In this document: piece after piece, positions 15,960-24,864 of the stretch
Numbering within the stretch: the first letter of the stretch is position 1
Layout: each line of letters opens with the position of its first letter
From: Sphingomonas insulae
GTDB lineage: Bacteria > Pseudomonadota > Alphaproteobacteria > Sphingomonadales > Sphingomonadaceae
Direction: 5' to 3'
Assembly (NCBI RefSeq): GCF_010450875.1
Contig: NZ_CP048422.1
Coordinates: forward strand, 985,001-1,049,000
DNA: 64,000 nt
Notes under the pieces: generated by a model
The model's database searches: none
What the model saw: only the letters and a program-made list of their open reading frames with translations
Told to the model about the DNA's origin: nothing
Program-made: the position numbers and the translations under genes

Positions 15960-16322
15960 TTACAGGAGCGCGTTTACCGCATCCATGAAGCGGGCGAGGC
16001 TGATCGGTTTGGACACGTAGGAGCGGGCGCCGGCGGCGCGGATGCGATCCTCGTCGTCGCGCCCGGCATAGGCGGTGACCGCCATCACCGGAATCGCACG
16101 CAGTTCGTCGTCCGCCATCAGTTCCAGGATCAGCTCATAGCCGGTGACGTGCGGCATCTGGATGTCCATGATGATGAGGTCGGGCGTGAGTGCGCGCGCC
16201 CGTGCCACGGCCTCGCGACCGTCGCGCACCGGTTCGGCGACGAAGCCGTGCGCGCGCAGCAGATCGCAGAACAGCTTCAGATTGAGTTCGTTGTCCTCGA
16301 CAACGAGCACCCGTTTCGCCAC
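15960..16322 (-). CDS. divK: DivK-type single-domain response regulator
   Basis: 120-residue CheY-like receiver without an output domain. Phospho-acceptor site DLIIMDIQMP, acidic pair in LVVEDNELN, conserved VTAYAG threonine and YVSKPI lysine are all present. The ordering VEDNELNLKLFCDLL matches DivK, which in Caulobacter tells the DivJ/PleC/DivL system which cell-cycle fate to follow. I start at GTG 16322 (VAKRVLVVED), the position expected for DivK. The longer frame from TTG 16343 has no family support. It is divergent from the DUF3572 gene, with 36 bases between the two starts. Confidence 0.88.
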   Translation of the reverse strand: MAKRVLVVEDNELNLKLFCDLLRAHGFVAEPVRDGREAVARARALTPDLIIMDIQMPHVTGYELILELMADDELRAIPVMAVTAYAGRDDEDRIRAAGARSYVSKPISLARFMDAVNALL

Positions 16323-16358
16323 GTGCGTCACCAACCTTTCCAAACCGGAACGATAGCA

Positions 16359-16634
16359 ATGCGCACGCGCGATACAAACCTTCCCGATGCGGACGTGGTC
16401 GGATTGCAGGCCCTGGTGTGGACGATCGGCGATCCCGATCGCGCCAGCCGGCTGATCGCTGTCACCGGCCTCGATCCCGACGACCTGCGCGCCCGCGCCG
16501 GGGAGCCAGCGGTGCTGGCCGCCGTCATCGGTTACCTCGAGTCGTACGAACCCGACCTGGTCGCCTGTGCGTCTGCGTTAAACATGTCCCCCGAGGCGCT
16601 GGTCGCCGCCCATGCTGCCCTGGAGGCCCGATGA
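16359..16634 (+). CDS. DUF3572 family protein
   Basis: 91 residues, acidic, helical, with LQALVWTIGDPDRASRLIAVTGLDPDDLR and a C-terminal YLESYEPDL segment typical of DUF3572. Function unknown. It is a frequent neighbour of divK in alphaproteobacteria, which suggests but does not show a link. ATG 16359 is preceded by GGAACG. Its stop overlaps the ATG of the HAD gene by four bases. Confidence 0.85.
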   Translation: MRTRDTNLPDADVVGLQALVWTIGDPDRASRLIAVTGLDPDDLRARAGEPAVLAAVIGYLESYEPDLVACASALNMSPEALVAAHAALEAR

Positions 16635-17254
16635 AGCCGCTGCTGATTTCCGATTGTGACGAAGTGCTAGTGCATATGGTGAAGCACTTCGGCGTCTGGC
16701 TGGGCGAGGCGCACGATATCGAATTCACCCCCGATGGCGCGGATTTCGCCAACAGCATGCGCCACCGGACGACCGGCGCGGTGCCGAGTCGCGATGAGAT
16801 GTGGGCGATGCTGGGCGGATTCTTCCCCGCGCAGATGCATCGGCAGACGCTGGTCCCGCACGCCGCCGAGGCGCTGGCGCGGCTGGCGGAACGCGCAAAT
16901 ATTGTGATCCTCACCAATATCACCGACGCCTGCAGGGCGGCGCGGATCGAGCAGCTGGCGGCGTTCGGCATCAGGCATCGCGTCGAATGCAACCAGGGCG
17001 GCAAGGGCGATCCCGTGGCGCGGCTGGTGGCGGAACATGGTGATCCGGTGACGGTGTTCGTCGACGATCTGGCGGTCCACCACGAATCGGTCGCGCGTCA
17101 TGCGCCGGGCGTCCACCGGCTGCACATGGTGTCCGAGCCATCGCTGGCGCCGCGGGTATCACCCGCCGAGCATGCGCACGCACGGATCGACGACTGGCGC
17201 GAGGCGGCGGACTGGATCGCGGCGCGCTTCGACGCAGGCATCGCCGCCGCCTGA
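16631..17254 (+). CDS. HAD-superfamily hydrolase-like protein
   Basis: 207 residues. A HAD-type first motif SDCDEVLVHM near the N-terminus supplies the two aspartates. ILTNITD supplies the motif II threonine, a lysine sits in GGKGDP and VFVDDLAVHHE supplies motif IV aspartates. Hence it is probably a phosphatase. The substrate is not identifiable. It overlaps the DUF3572 stop by four bases (ATGA), so the two are translated together and probably cotranscribed. Confidence 0.75.
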   Translation: MKPLLISDCDEVLVHMVKHFGVWLGEAHDIEFTPDGADFANSMRHRTTGAVPSRDEMWAMLGGFFPAQMHRQTLVPHAAEALARLAERANIVILTNITDACRAARIEQLAAFGIRHRVECNQGGKGDPVARLVAEHGDPVTVFVDDLAVHHESVARHAPGVHRLHMVSEPSLAPRVSPAEHAHARIDDWREAADWIAARFDAGIAAA

Positions 17255-17332
17255 CGCCCCGCTTTGCGCCTTGGCGGCGATCCTCTACAGCGTTGCCGAC
17301 TTCATTCAGCCTTCATCCAGCAAGGACCCAGC

Positions 17333-17797
17333 ATGACCACGCACGTCGATCGCAAGCTCGAAGAACTCGGCCTCAGCCTGCCGGAAGCGGCGGCGCCGGT
17401 GGCCGCCTACCTGCCGGTGGTCGAGGCGGGCGGGATGCTCCACCTGTCCGGGCAGTTGCCGTTCAAGGATGGCCAGCTGGTCACCGGCCGGCTGGGCGAC
17501 AGCGTTTCGCTGGCGGATGGTCAGGAGGCGGCAAAGCTGTGTGGCCTGATGATCGTGGCGCAGGTCAAGAAGCACCTGGGCGGCGATCTGTCGCGGGTGA
17601 AGCGGATCGTGAAGCTGGGCGTGTTCGTCAATTCGCATGCCGATTTCACCGACCAGCCCAAGGTCGCCAACGGCGCATCGGAACTGATGGCCGCGCTGTT
17701 CGGCGATGCCGGCAAGCATGCGCGCAGCGCGGTCGGCGTGCCGGTGCTGCCGCTGGGTGCCGCGGTCGAGATCGACGCGATCATCGAACTGGCCTGA
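17333..17797 (+). CDS. RidA (YjgF/YER057c/UK114) family protein
   Basis: 154-residue Rid-family protein of the longer alphaproteobacterial type. Its hallmarks are LHLSGQLPFKDG, the central AAKLCGLMIVAQVK helix, VNSHADFTDQPKVANGASEL and the C-terminal GAAVEIDAIIEL. The active-site arginine of RidA (in the R-S-A-V context near residue 136: HARSAVGV) is present, consistent with imine/enamine deaminase activity. ATG 17333 has AAGGA six bases upstream. It is followed by a GC-rich hairpin. Confidence 0.88.
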   Translation: MTTHVDRKLEELGLSLPEAAAPVAAYLPVVEAGGMLHLSGQLPFKDGQLVTGRLGDSVSLADGQEAAKLCGLMIVAQVKKHLGGDLSRVKRIVKLGVFVNSHADFTDQPKVANGASELMAALFGDAGKHARSAVGVPVLPLGAAVEIDAIIELA

Positions 17798-17806
17798 GCC
17801 CGTGAC

Positions 17807-17835
17807 GCGGAGGGGACGCGTCCGCCCCCCTCCGC
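17807..17835 (+). terminator. GC-rich hairpin after ridA-like gene
   Basis: GCGGAGGGG at 17807-17815 pairs with CCCCTCCGC at 17827-17835. No T-run follows, so termination is uncertain. Confidence 0.35.
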
Positions 17836-17866
17836 AACGCGCGATCGCGCTCCTATATCGGGGGCG

Positions 17867-19009
17867 ATGACCTCCACCACCGTTGCCGCCCGCCTCGTCG
17901 ATGGCGTCCGTGCCGTTCCGGCGGATCAGTGGGATGCCTGTGCCGGCACCGCCAATCCGTTCGTCAGCCATGCCTTTCTGGCCGCTCTGGAGGAATCCGG
18001 TAGCACCGGCGGCCGATCGGGGTGGCAGCCGATCCCGATCGTCGTCGACGACGCCGATGGCGTGCCGGTCGGGATCGCGCCGGCCTATGCCAAGAGCCAC
18101 AGCCAGGGCGAATATGTCTTCGACCACGCGTGGGCGGATGCATGGGAGCGGGCAGGGGGTGCCTATTACCCCAAGTTGCAGATCGCGGCACCGTTCAGCC
18201 CGGTGCCCGGACCCCGGCTGCTGCTGCGCGAGGGGGATGCCGCGCCGGCGCTGATCGCGGCGCTGGAGGCGGTGACCGATCGTCACGGCCTGTCATCGGC
18301 GCATGCGACCTTCGTCGCGCCCGAGCAGGTGCCGATGTTCGAACAGGCCGGGTGGCTGGTCCGCGAGGGGACGCAGTTCCATTGGGCGAACGACGGCTAT
18401 CGCAGCTTCGACGATTTCATGGGCGCGCTGGCGAGCCGCAAGCGCAAGGCGATCCGCAAGGAGCGGGAGGCGGCGGTCGCAGGTCTGACGATCCGGCATC
18501 TGACCGGCGCGGACATCCGGCCGGAGCATTGGGATGCGTTCTGGACTTTCTATCAGGATACCGGCAGCCGGAAATGGGGCCAGCCGTACCTGACGCGCGC
18601 GTTCTTCCCGCTGCTGGGCGCGACGATGGGCGAACGCGTGCTGCTGATCCTGGCGGAGCGGGACGGCGTGCCGATCGCCGGGGCGCTGAACCTGATCGGG
18701 GCGGACACATTGTACGGGCGCTATTGGGGATGCACCGAGGATGTGCCGTTCCTGCATTTCGAGCTATGTTATTACCAGGCGATCGACGCCGCGATCGCGC
18801 GCGGGCTGGCGACGGTAGAGGCGGGTGCGCAGGGCGAGCACAAGCTGGCGCGCGGCTATGTGCCGGTGCCGACCTGGTCGGCGCATTACATCCCCGATGC
18901 GGGGTTCAGGCGCGCGGTGGGCGATTTCCTGGTGCGCGAGCGGGCCGCGGTGGAGCATGAGCACGCCTGCCTCACCGAACTGGCGCCGTTCAGGAAGGGC
19001 GCTGCATGA
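17867..19009 (+). CDS. FemAB-like/GNAT acyltransferase (DUF482 family)
   Basis: 380 residues of the DUF482 family, which share the acyl-CoA or aminoacyl-tRNA N-acyltransferase fold. Recognisable segments are NPFVSHAFLAALEESGS, AYAKSHSQGEYVFDHAWADAW, the GNAT-like block FMGALASRKRKAIRKEREA, WDAFWTFYQDTGSRKWGQPYLTR and the C-terminal GAQGEHKLARGY followed by SAHYIPD. Related proteins are sometimes called peptidoglycan or peptidogalycan biosynthesis proteins, but the acceptor is unknown. It overlaps the end of the convergent GT-C-like gene by 20 bases. Confidence 0.85.
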   Translation: MTSTTVAARLVDGVRAVPADQWDACAGTANPFVSHAFLAALEESGSTGGRSGWQPIPIVVDDADGVPVGIAPAYAKSHSQGEYVFDHAWADAWERAGGAYYPKLQIAAPFSPVPGPRLLLREGDAAPALIAALEAVTDRHGLSSAHATFVAPEQVPMFEQAGWLVREGTQFHWANDGYRSFDDFMGALASRKRKAIRKEREAAVAGLTIRHLTGADIRPEHWDAFWTFYQDTGSRKWGQPYLTRAFFPLLGATMGERVLLILAERDGVPIAGALNLIGADTLYGRYWGCTEDVPFLHFELCYYQAIDAAIARGLATVEAGAQGEHKLARGYVPVPTWSAHYIPDAGFRRAVGDFLVRERAAVEHEHACLTELAPFRKGAA

Positions 19010-20606
19010 ACCGCGGCCGGGGTGGCGGCAGCAGCACCGGGTCGAGCACGACGGCAGCGGGCGTGCGATCGTCGATGCGATAGAGCCTGTCGCGACCGCT
19101 GCGCCAGACCGGCGTCAGGCCGGTCAGGAACGCCGCCTCGACCGGGGGCGGGTTGATGAGCCAGACGTAGTCGAACGCCTGTCGCGGCAGGAAGGCGAGG
19201 GATACCTTCAGCGGGCGCCACCATTCGCCGCGACAGCGCCGGTCGGTGACCAGTTGCGAGGGATCGTGCGCGAAGCGGCCGGCGGGCGTGTAGCGCACCG
19301 TGAGCAATTGCCCGCCCGCCATCGACCATTGATCGTTCGCATAGGCGAGGCGGCGTTCCAGCGCGAGGCCGGCGGCATGTTCCAGCCGGGTCGAGGCCCA
19401 GTCGTCGCGGCATGACCGCCCGACCATCGTCAACAACCGCGCACCCTGCGGCACATGGTCGAGCGCGGCGAGCGTGCGGTCGTAATCCCGGGCGTAGAGC
19501 CAGTAGCTGACCGTGGTTCCCGCCAGGCGCACCCCGAAGAAGGCGAGGCCGAAGGCCGCCAGCGTCGATGCGCCCCGGAACGACAGGCCGCGCTTCGGCC
19601 GCAGGGCGATCAGCGCGATGGCGAGCGCGAACGGCGCCAGCCGCATGTCGGCATAGGCCGATCCGAATACGATGCGCGGCAGCAGCACGAAGATCGCGCT
19701 GAGGAACAGCGCCGAGAGCAGCAGGTTGCGTGAATATTCGACCCGTTCGTCGCGCACGCCCTTCAGCAGGATGACGAACAGGACGGTCACCGAGGCGAGG
19801 TCGAAGGCCATCCAGCGATCGCGCAGCACCATGATGACCCAGCCGACCTTTGCCCGCCAATTGAACCAGTCCATCGTGTTGCCGGTGACGTGGTCGCCCG
19901 ACCGCCACAGCACCATCATCGCGAACGGCAGCGCCAGCGGCAGGCAACCGATGCCGGCGCGGATCCAGCTTTGCAGCCAGTGGCCACTTTGCCTGTCCTT
20001 GCGCAGGTCGTGCTGGCGGATCATCTCGGCCGAGAAGGCGAGAATGCCGAGCACGCCCCAGCCGAAGGTGTGGCAGACCCACAAGGCGCAGGACAGCGGC
20101 ACGAACAGCACCGCCCGCAGCCGCACCGCGCCGAGCCGGCCCATCCGCAGCCAGAGCGCGAACAGATTGAGCGCCAGCGCCATCGACAGCGCGAAATTGA
20201 CGAAGCCGAACTGGAAGGGATAGCCATAGGCCAGCGGGAGCGCGAACAGCGCGGTTGCGGGGATGCGGCCATGCACCTCGCGCGCGATCCACAGCAGGCC
20301 CGACACGGTGAGCGCCGGGATCGCCATGACGATCAGCTTGACCGCCAGTTCCAGCCCGACGATCGGCGCGAGCGGTTCGATCAACAGGTCGATGCCGAGA
20401 TTGCCGATCATCGACCAGCGGAAATCGTACCAGTCCGCCAGCCAGGGATAGGCGGGGCCGTCGAGCTGGACGCGATAGCGGCCGATGTGTCCGGGCAGGT
20501 CGACCAGCGGCGGGATCGTCGGCCACAGCAACGGGATCACCGTCGCGATCACCACCGCCACGACGAACCACCGCGTTTGCCACCAGTGCAGCCTGTGCCC
20601 CTGCAT
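18990..20606 (-). CDS. Polytopic GT-C-like membrane protein, uncharacterised
   Basis: 538 residues, about 10-12 transmembrane helices and a C-terminal soluble domain of roughly 130 residues. The first extracytoplasmic loop begins PPLVDLPGHIGRYRVQLD, which is the D-x-x-x-H/R type acidic loop seen in GT-C glycosyltransferases. The C-terminal domain is a soluble periplasmic candidate (SCRDDWASTRLEHAAGLALE). No named family is recognised. It begins nine bases after the stop of the second large membrane gene, so the two form an operon. It overlaps the convergent DUF482 gene at its 3' end. A role in lipid- or polymer-linked sugar transfer is inference. Confidence 0.55.
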   Translation of the reverse strand: MQGHRLHWWQTRWFVVAVVIATVIPLLWPTIPPLVDLPGHIGRYRVQLDGPAYPWLADWYDFRWSMIGNLGIDLLIEPLAPIVGLELAVKLIVMAIPALTVSGLLWIAREVHGRIPATALFALPLAYGYPFQFGFVNFALSMALALNLFALWLRMGRLGAVRLRAVLFVPLSCALWVCHTFGWGVLGILAFSAEMIRQHDLRKDRQSGHWLQSWIRAGIGCLPLALPFAMMVLWRSGDHVTGNTMDWFNWRAKVGWVIMVLRDRWMAFDLASVTVLFVILLKGVRDERVEYSRNLLLSALFLSAIFVLLPRIVFGSAYADMRLAPFALAIALIALRPKRGLSFRGASTLAAFGLAFFGVRLAGTTVSYWLYARDYDRTLAALDHVPQGARLLTMVGRSCRDDWASTRLEHAAGLALERRLAYANDQWSMAGGQLLTVRYTPAGRFAHDPSQLVTDRRCRGEWWRPLKVSLAFLPRQAFDYVWLINPPPVEAAFLTGLTPVWRSGRDRLYRIDDRTPAAVVLDPVLLPPPRPRFMQRPS

Positions 20607-20615
20607 CCGACCGCC

Positions 20616-22328
20616 TTAAGGTGTGGGGGCGGCCCCCGACAAGCGTTGTCGCGCAAAGATCATCGTTCCGTCCGTCGCATCGGCGCGGTGGACGAAGCCG
20701 GGAACACTGCCCCCGGCCACCAGCGCGGCGGCGGCGCTGTCGGGATCGTCCGCGCCGGGAAGGTTCGCGCAGGCCATGACATAGTCGACGTGAAGGGCTG
20801 CGGCGATCCGCGCCGCCCGTTCCGGCGTGGCGGCGTAAAAGCGATAGGCGGCCAGGTTGCCGACGGCGTTGCGATGATAGGGCGCGGCGAGCACCCGATG
20901 CGACGTTGCGGCCAACGCCCAGGCGCCGGCGTCGACCGGCGCCATCACGATGCCGCGCGGCAAGCGGGCGAGCGTCCGCATCGCGGCGGCGGAGCCGCAG
21001 TCGCCGTGCGCTGTCGTCCGCACCGCCGGCGCGGGCCGGGTGGCGAAGGCGGCGGCGGCGAGCGGGTAGAGCATTCCCGCGGAGACGAGCCATGCCGCGA
21101 TGAGCCACCCCCCGCCGCGGGTGCGGGCGGCGGCGATCGCTGCGGCAAGGCCCGGCGCGGACAGGATCGCCGCGGCATAGGCGCCGCGCAATTGCACCGC
21201 GGCGATGGCGGTCGCGACGGCGAGCAACAGGGCGAGCATCGTCCATCCCGCGGATCGGTGTCGCCAGGCCTGCCACGCCGTCGCGATCAGGCCGACGACC
21301 GCCAGGCCGATATAGCCGACAATGGTAGCAGGCGATGCGGCGAACACCGACTGCGCCTCTTCCACATGCGACAGCCACAGCGTGGCGAGGCGCGGGTCGA
21401 CGGCGCCGTAGGGCGACAGGCATTGCGGCGCGCGCATCAACGCGATGCATGCGGCGGGGACGATTGTGGCGGCGGCCACCAGCATGCGGCCGGGACGATC
21501 GGTGGCGCGCCGCGCAAGGATGGAGACGACGGGCAGGGCCGAGGCCAGTACCAGCGCCGCCGTAAAGGCCGGAGTGGTGAAGCCGTCGCAGGCGGGGAAG
21601 GCAAAGCCGTCGCCGGCAAAGGCGATCCGGCCGGCGAGCAGCGCTGCGATCGTGCCGAGGCCGAAGGCCGCGAGCGGCGCGGTGCCGCGGCCGGTCCAGT
21701 GCCACAGCATCACCGCGCCGAGCGCGGCAAGGATCGGCAGCGTTTCCAGCCCGACGATCAGGCTGGCGCCGACGCAGACCCCCGCCAGCACGGCCGCGCG
21801 CGTGCCGCCGTGCAGGACCGCGACGACGGCGGCGAGCAGCAGCACGACTTGCAGATTGTGGTGGTCGATCCGGCCGGGCAGGAAGATTGTCGTCGCGGGA
21901 TAGGCGATCGCGGCGACCACGGTGGCGGCAGGGACGATATCGCCGCCGCCCACACGTCGTGCGATCCGCGCGATCAGGAACAGTGCGACGGCGAACAGCA
22001 TGCCCGGCCAGACGAGTATCGCGACCAGTTCGGCACGGGCGCTGCCGGTCCATGGCGTCAGCGCCGCGATGATCGCGGCGGGGCCGAGATCGGCGAGGCG
22101 GCTCCAGTGCATCGGCAGACCGGGTGGCGGGCCGAGCCGGTGCTGCGTCAGGTCGCCCCATCGCTGCCCGCCGAGCCAGTCGCGGATCTGCTGGAGGCGG
22201 ACGACATCGTCGGTGTCGGGCAGGCGCAGCGCGGACAGGTGCGCCCAGTCGGACCAGCCCCATGCCAGCGTCATCAGCACGGCGAGCGCACAGGCGAGGA
22301 GCGCGTCGTGGCGAAGGCGGGCGGACAT
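20616..22328 (-). CDS. STT3/PglB-like polytopic membrane protein, uncharacterised
   Basis: 570 residues with about 12 hydrophobic helices. The first large loop has DTDDVVRLQQIRD, then W-x-D-L-T-Q and MHWSRLADLGPAAI. Further on is GRIDHHNLQVVLLL. Together they resemble the acidic loop and DHH segment of oligosaccharyltransferase-type GT-C enzymes (STT3, PglB). The C-terminal soluble domain lacks a WWDYG motif. I therefore call it STT3-like rather than an oligosaccharyltransferase. Start ATG 22328 and the 9-base gap to the next gene show an operon with a second GT-C-like protein. No sugar-nucleotide genes are nearby. Confidence 0.55.
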   Translation of the reverse strand: MSARLRHDALLACALAVLMTLAWGWSDWAHLSALRLPDTDDVVRLQQIRDWLGGQRWGDLTQHRLGPPPGLPMHWSRLADLGPAAIIAALTPWTGSARAELVAILVWPGMLFAVALFLIARIARRVGGGDIVPAATVVAAIAYPATTIFLPGRIDHHNLQVVLLLAAVVAVLHGGTRAAVLAGVCVGASLIVGLETLPILAALGAVMLWHWTGRGTAPLAAFGLGTIAALLAGRIAFAGDGFAFPACDGFTTPAFTAALVLASALPVVSILARRATDRPGRMLVAAATIVPAACIALMRAPQCLSPYGAVDPRLATLWLSHVEEAQSVFAASPATIVGYIGLAVVGLIATAWQAWRHRSAGWTMLALLLAVATAIAAVQLRGAYAAAILSAPGLAAAIAAARTRGGGWLIAAWLVSAGMLYPLAAAAFATRPAPAVRTTAHGDCGSAAAMRTLARLPRGIVMAPVDAGAWALAATSHRVLAAPYHRNAVGNLAAYRFYAATPERAARIAAALHVDYVMACANLPGADDPDSAAAALVAGGSVPGFVHRADATDGTMIFARQRLSGAAPTP

Positions 22329-22717
22329 CGCGTGCAGCGTTAGGCCATGATGCTTAACGCTGCGTTAGAGGGGGCGAGGATGGGGTGGATCGGCCGTTGG
22401 GAGCGGGGCGAAAGGTCCGTCGGTCCGCGCTGACGACTCCGGATCGCGTTGCTGCCCCGGCAACGCCGGTTTCCTGTGGGCCGCGTCATCCTCGCCGGAT
22501 GGCGCGGCATGACGGACGGTGCGAGGGTCGGCGTTTTCCCGTGACAGTGCCATCGACGGGCTGTCGCGCCAGCAGTTATCGGTATGCAGGGTTCGGACGT
22601 GCGGCGGGGGAAGGCTGCCCCTGCGGCGTGGCCATGGACGCTATGTTGGTCGGGATGCCGGAGGCGGAGAGCGGGGATGGCGGCGTGTCACCGCCACCCC
22701 CGTTTCCTCGATCACGG
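22329..22717. other. 389-base gap without a gene
   Basis: No coding frame with a credible start or family match is visible between argG and the STT3-like gene. It holds one weak palindrome of the CGTCAT/ATGACG type at 22484-22489 and 22509-22514. The two flanking genes are on the same strand, and this gap probably also carries the STT3-like gene's promoter. Confidence 0.4.
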
Positions 22718-23935
22718 TCAGGCGTCGCGGCGGCCGAGCAGGCGCAGGCGCAGCGCGTTGAGCTTGATGAAGCCGGCCGCGTCGCGCTGGTCGTAGGCGC
22801 CCTGATCGTCCTCGAACGTCACCACCTTTTCCGAATACAGCGAATTGGGCGACTTGCGGCCGACGATATAGACGCCGCCCTTGTACAGCTTCAGCCGCAC
22901 GGTGCCGCTGACCTTTGTCTGGCTGTGATCGATCGCCGCCTGCAGCATCTCGCGTTCCGGCGAGAACCAGAAGCCGTTGTAGATCAGTTCGGCATAACGC
23001 GGTGCGAGTTCGTCCTTGAGGTGCGCGGCGCCGCGATCGAGCGTGATCTGTTCGATGCCGCGATGGGCGAGGTGATAGATGGTGCCGCCCGGCGTTTCGT
23101 ACATGCCGCGGCTCTTCATGCCGACGAAGCGGTTCTCAACGAGATCGAGGCGGCCGATGCCGTGGCGGCGGCCGAGTTCGTTCAGCTTGGTCAGCAGCGT
23201 CGCCGGGCTGGTCGCCTCGCCGTTCAGCGCGACGCCGTCGCCGCGCTCGAAATCGATGGTGATATATTCGGGCGAGTCAGGCGCGTCCTCGGGATTGACG
23301 GTGCGCGAATAGACGTAGTCGGGGACCTCATCCCACGGATTTTCGAGCACCTTCCCTTCCGACGAGGTGTGCAGCAGGTTCGCATCGGTCGAGAAGGGCG
23401 ATTCGCCGCGCTTGTCCTTGGCGACGGGGATCTGGTGCTGTTCGGCGAATTCGATCAGGCGGGTGCGGCTGGTCAGGTCCCATTCGCGCCACGGCGCGAT
23501 CACCTTGATGTCGGGCGCGAGCGCATAATAGCCGAGTTCGAAGCGGACCTGGTCGTTGCCCTTGCCGGTCGCGCCATGGCTGACCGCGTCGGCGCCGACC
23601 ATGCGCGCGATCTCGATCTGGCGCTTGGCGATCAAGGGCCGCGCGATCGACGTGCCGAGCAGGTACAGCCCCTCGTACAGCGCGTTCGAGCGCATCATCG
23701 GGAAGACGTAGTCGCGCACGAATTCCTCGCGCAGGTCGTCGATGAAGATATGCTCCGGCTTGACGCCGGCCATCTGCGCCTTCTGCCGTGCGGGTTCGAG
23801 TTCCTCGCCCTGGCCGAGGTCGGCGGTGAAGGTGACGACCTCGCAATTATAGGTCTGTTGCAGCCATTTCAGGATCACGCTCGTATCCAGCCCGCCCGAA
23901 TAGGCGAGAACGACACGGTTGATCTGATCGGTCAC
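22718..23935 (-). CDS. argG: Argininosuccinate synthase
   Basis: 405 residues. Ligates citrulline and aspartate with ATP in arginine synthesis. The N-type ATP pyrophosphatase P-loop SGGLDTS is near the start ([15 protein letters not shown]). Further hallmarks are [49 protein letters not shown] and a C-terminal KLYKGG. I start at GTG 23935 (VTDQINRV) because AAGGA lies eight bases upstream. The ATG at 23944 also exists. The gene stands alone, with gaps on both sides. Confidence 0.97.
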   Translation of the reverse strand: MTDQINRVVLAYSGGLDTSVILKWLQQTYNCEVVTFTADLGQGEELEPARQKAQMAGVKPEHIFIDDLREEFVRDYVFPMMRSNALYEGLYLLGTSIARPLIAKRQIEIARMVGADAVSHGATGKGNDQVRFELGYYALAPDIKVIAPWREWDLTSRTRLIEFAEQHQIPVAKDKRGESPFSTDANLLHTSSEGKVLENPWDEVPDYVYSRTVNPEDAPDSPEYITIDFERGDGVALNGEATSPATLLTKLNELGRRHGIGRLDLVENRFVGMKSRGMYETPGGTIYHLAHRGIEQITLDRGAAHLKDELAPRYAELIYNGFWFSPEREMLQAAIDHSQTKVSGTVRLKLYKGGVYIVGRKSPNSLYSEKVVTFEDDQGAYDQRDAAGFIKLNALRLRLLGRRDA

Positions 23936-24070
23936 GGGCAGCATCCTTGATGATAAGGGGATGGCCGCGCCCCTAGGCCCCCGCGCCCGCGCACGCAACG
24001 TCTGCGTTCACCGCGGGTTTAACGGCTGCCGGCTAGGGCCGGTCCGACACCAGATTTTTTCGGAGACGTC

Positions 24071-24469
24071 ATGTTCCGTCCTTTGTTCGCCGTGCTGCCC
24101 CTGCTGATCGTCGCCGCGCCGTCACTGGCGGCCGACAAGATCGACCCGAAGATCAGGGCGGAATTCGACAGGACCGATGCGAACAAGGACGGCGTGCTGA
24201 CCCGCGCCGAGATCGACGCGCGGGTCGCCCGGATGGACGTCGGCAAGGCCAAGCTGCCACCGGGCAAGGCGAAGGCGATCAGCGGTGCCTGGTTCAATAC
24301 CGCGGACGCGAACCACGACGGCAAAGTGACGCCGACCGAGATGCAGGGGCTCTTCCGCGCGCTCGCGTCGCGCTACGACACGAACCACGACGGCGTGGTC
24401 AGCCTGGACGAGCGTGCCGCGGCGCGGGCGGCGGTGATCGGGCCGGCGGCGGGGCCGACGGGACGCTGA
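24071..24469 (+). CDS. Secreted EF-hand protein
   Basis: 132 residues. Signal peptide MFRPLFAVLPLLIVAAPSLA, then three EF-hand loops: DRTDANKDGVLTRAE (about residues 36-50), DANHDGKVTPTE and DTNHDGVVSLDE. The calcium-ligand spacing is intact in all three, so calcium binding is expected in the periplasm. No catalytic domain is present. CGGAGA six bases before ATG 24071 supports the start. Confidence 0.88.
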   Translation: MFRPLFAVLPLLIVAAPSLAADKIDPKIRAEFDRTDANKDGVLTRAEIDARVARMDVGKAKLPPGKAKAISGAWFNTADANHDGKVTPTEMQGLFRALASRYDTNHDGVVSLDERAAARAAVIGPAAGPTGR

Positions 24470-24596
24470 CGCTTCGCGCCGGCCCATTGCGGCGGCGGCC
24501 GGGGCGAGTGGCTGAACAATTGTGACGGCGCGCGTCGCTCCGTTATCAACTGTCCCCAAACTGGGCCTGGCCTTAGCCGGGGAGCGGGTGTGGGGT

Positions 24597-24712
24597 TCAT
24601 TCGAGCGTTGCGCTGTTGGGATTAAGTTGGGCTTCGGTCAGCGTCTCATTCGCTGACCGAGCGGTCTTTTAGTTCCGCGATGAACGGCTTCTTGCGTACC
24701 GCCGTAGCACTG
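24597..24712 (-). pseudogene. Decayed copy of the M16 peptidase C-terminus
   Basis: On the minus strand this segment reads FIAELKDRSVSE, then after a one-base frame change ETLTEAQLNPNSATLE and a TGA stop at 24597. The real M16 gene 268 bases away ends FIAPLKAARPGTETLTEAQLN, then LDSATLK and a stop. The last 16 residues match at 13 positions. Similarity continues on both sides of the coding part, into the non-coding sequence downstream (24525-24596 against 24793-24864). The frame breaks and the lack of any longer reading frame mark this as a relic, either of a local duplication or of a second M16 gene. Confidence 0.75.
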
Positions 24713-24755
24713 CAACGGCCTCGACGAATGCGTGGCCGGCGCCTCCCCATCCTTT

Positions 24756-24773
24756 CCCCGGCGGAGGCCGGGG
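24756..24773. repeat. CCCCGGC palindrome between M16 tail and its relic
   Basis: CCCCGGC at 24756-24762 and GCCGGGG at 24767-24773 form a seven-base stem followed by TCC. It fits the CCCCGGC-type intergenic hairpins seen elsewhere in the window. Confidence 0.5.
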
Positions 24774-24864
24774 TCCAGTTACGGCACGATGGTGACGACG
24801 CATGTCGCTTCGTTACCAAGTGTTCCCCGACTGGCTCCGGCCCTCGCCGGGGAACGGGGCGGGG

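Noticed and set aside
19890-22343. An 817-residue open frame on the plus strand opposite the GT-C pair
   Set aside because: Long antisense frames are common at this GC content; composition is Arg/Gly/Asp-rich and no motif is seen.
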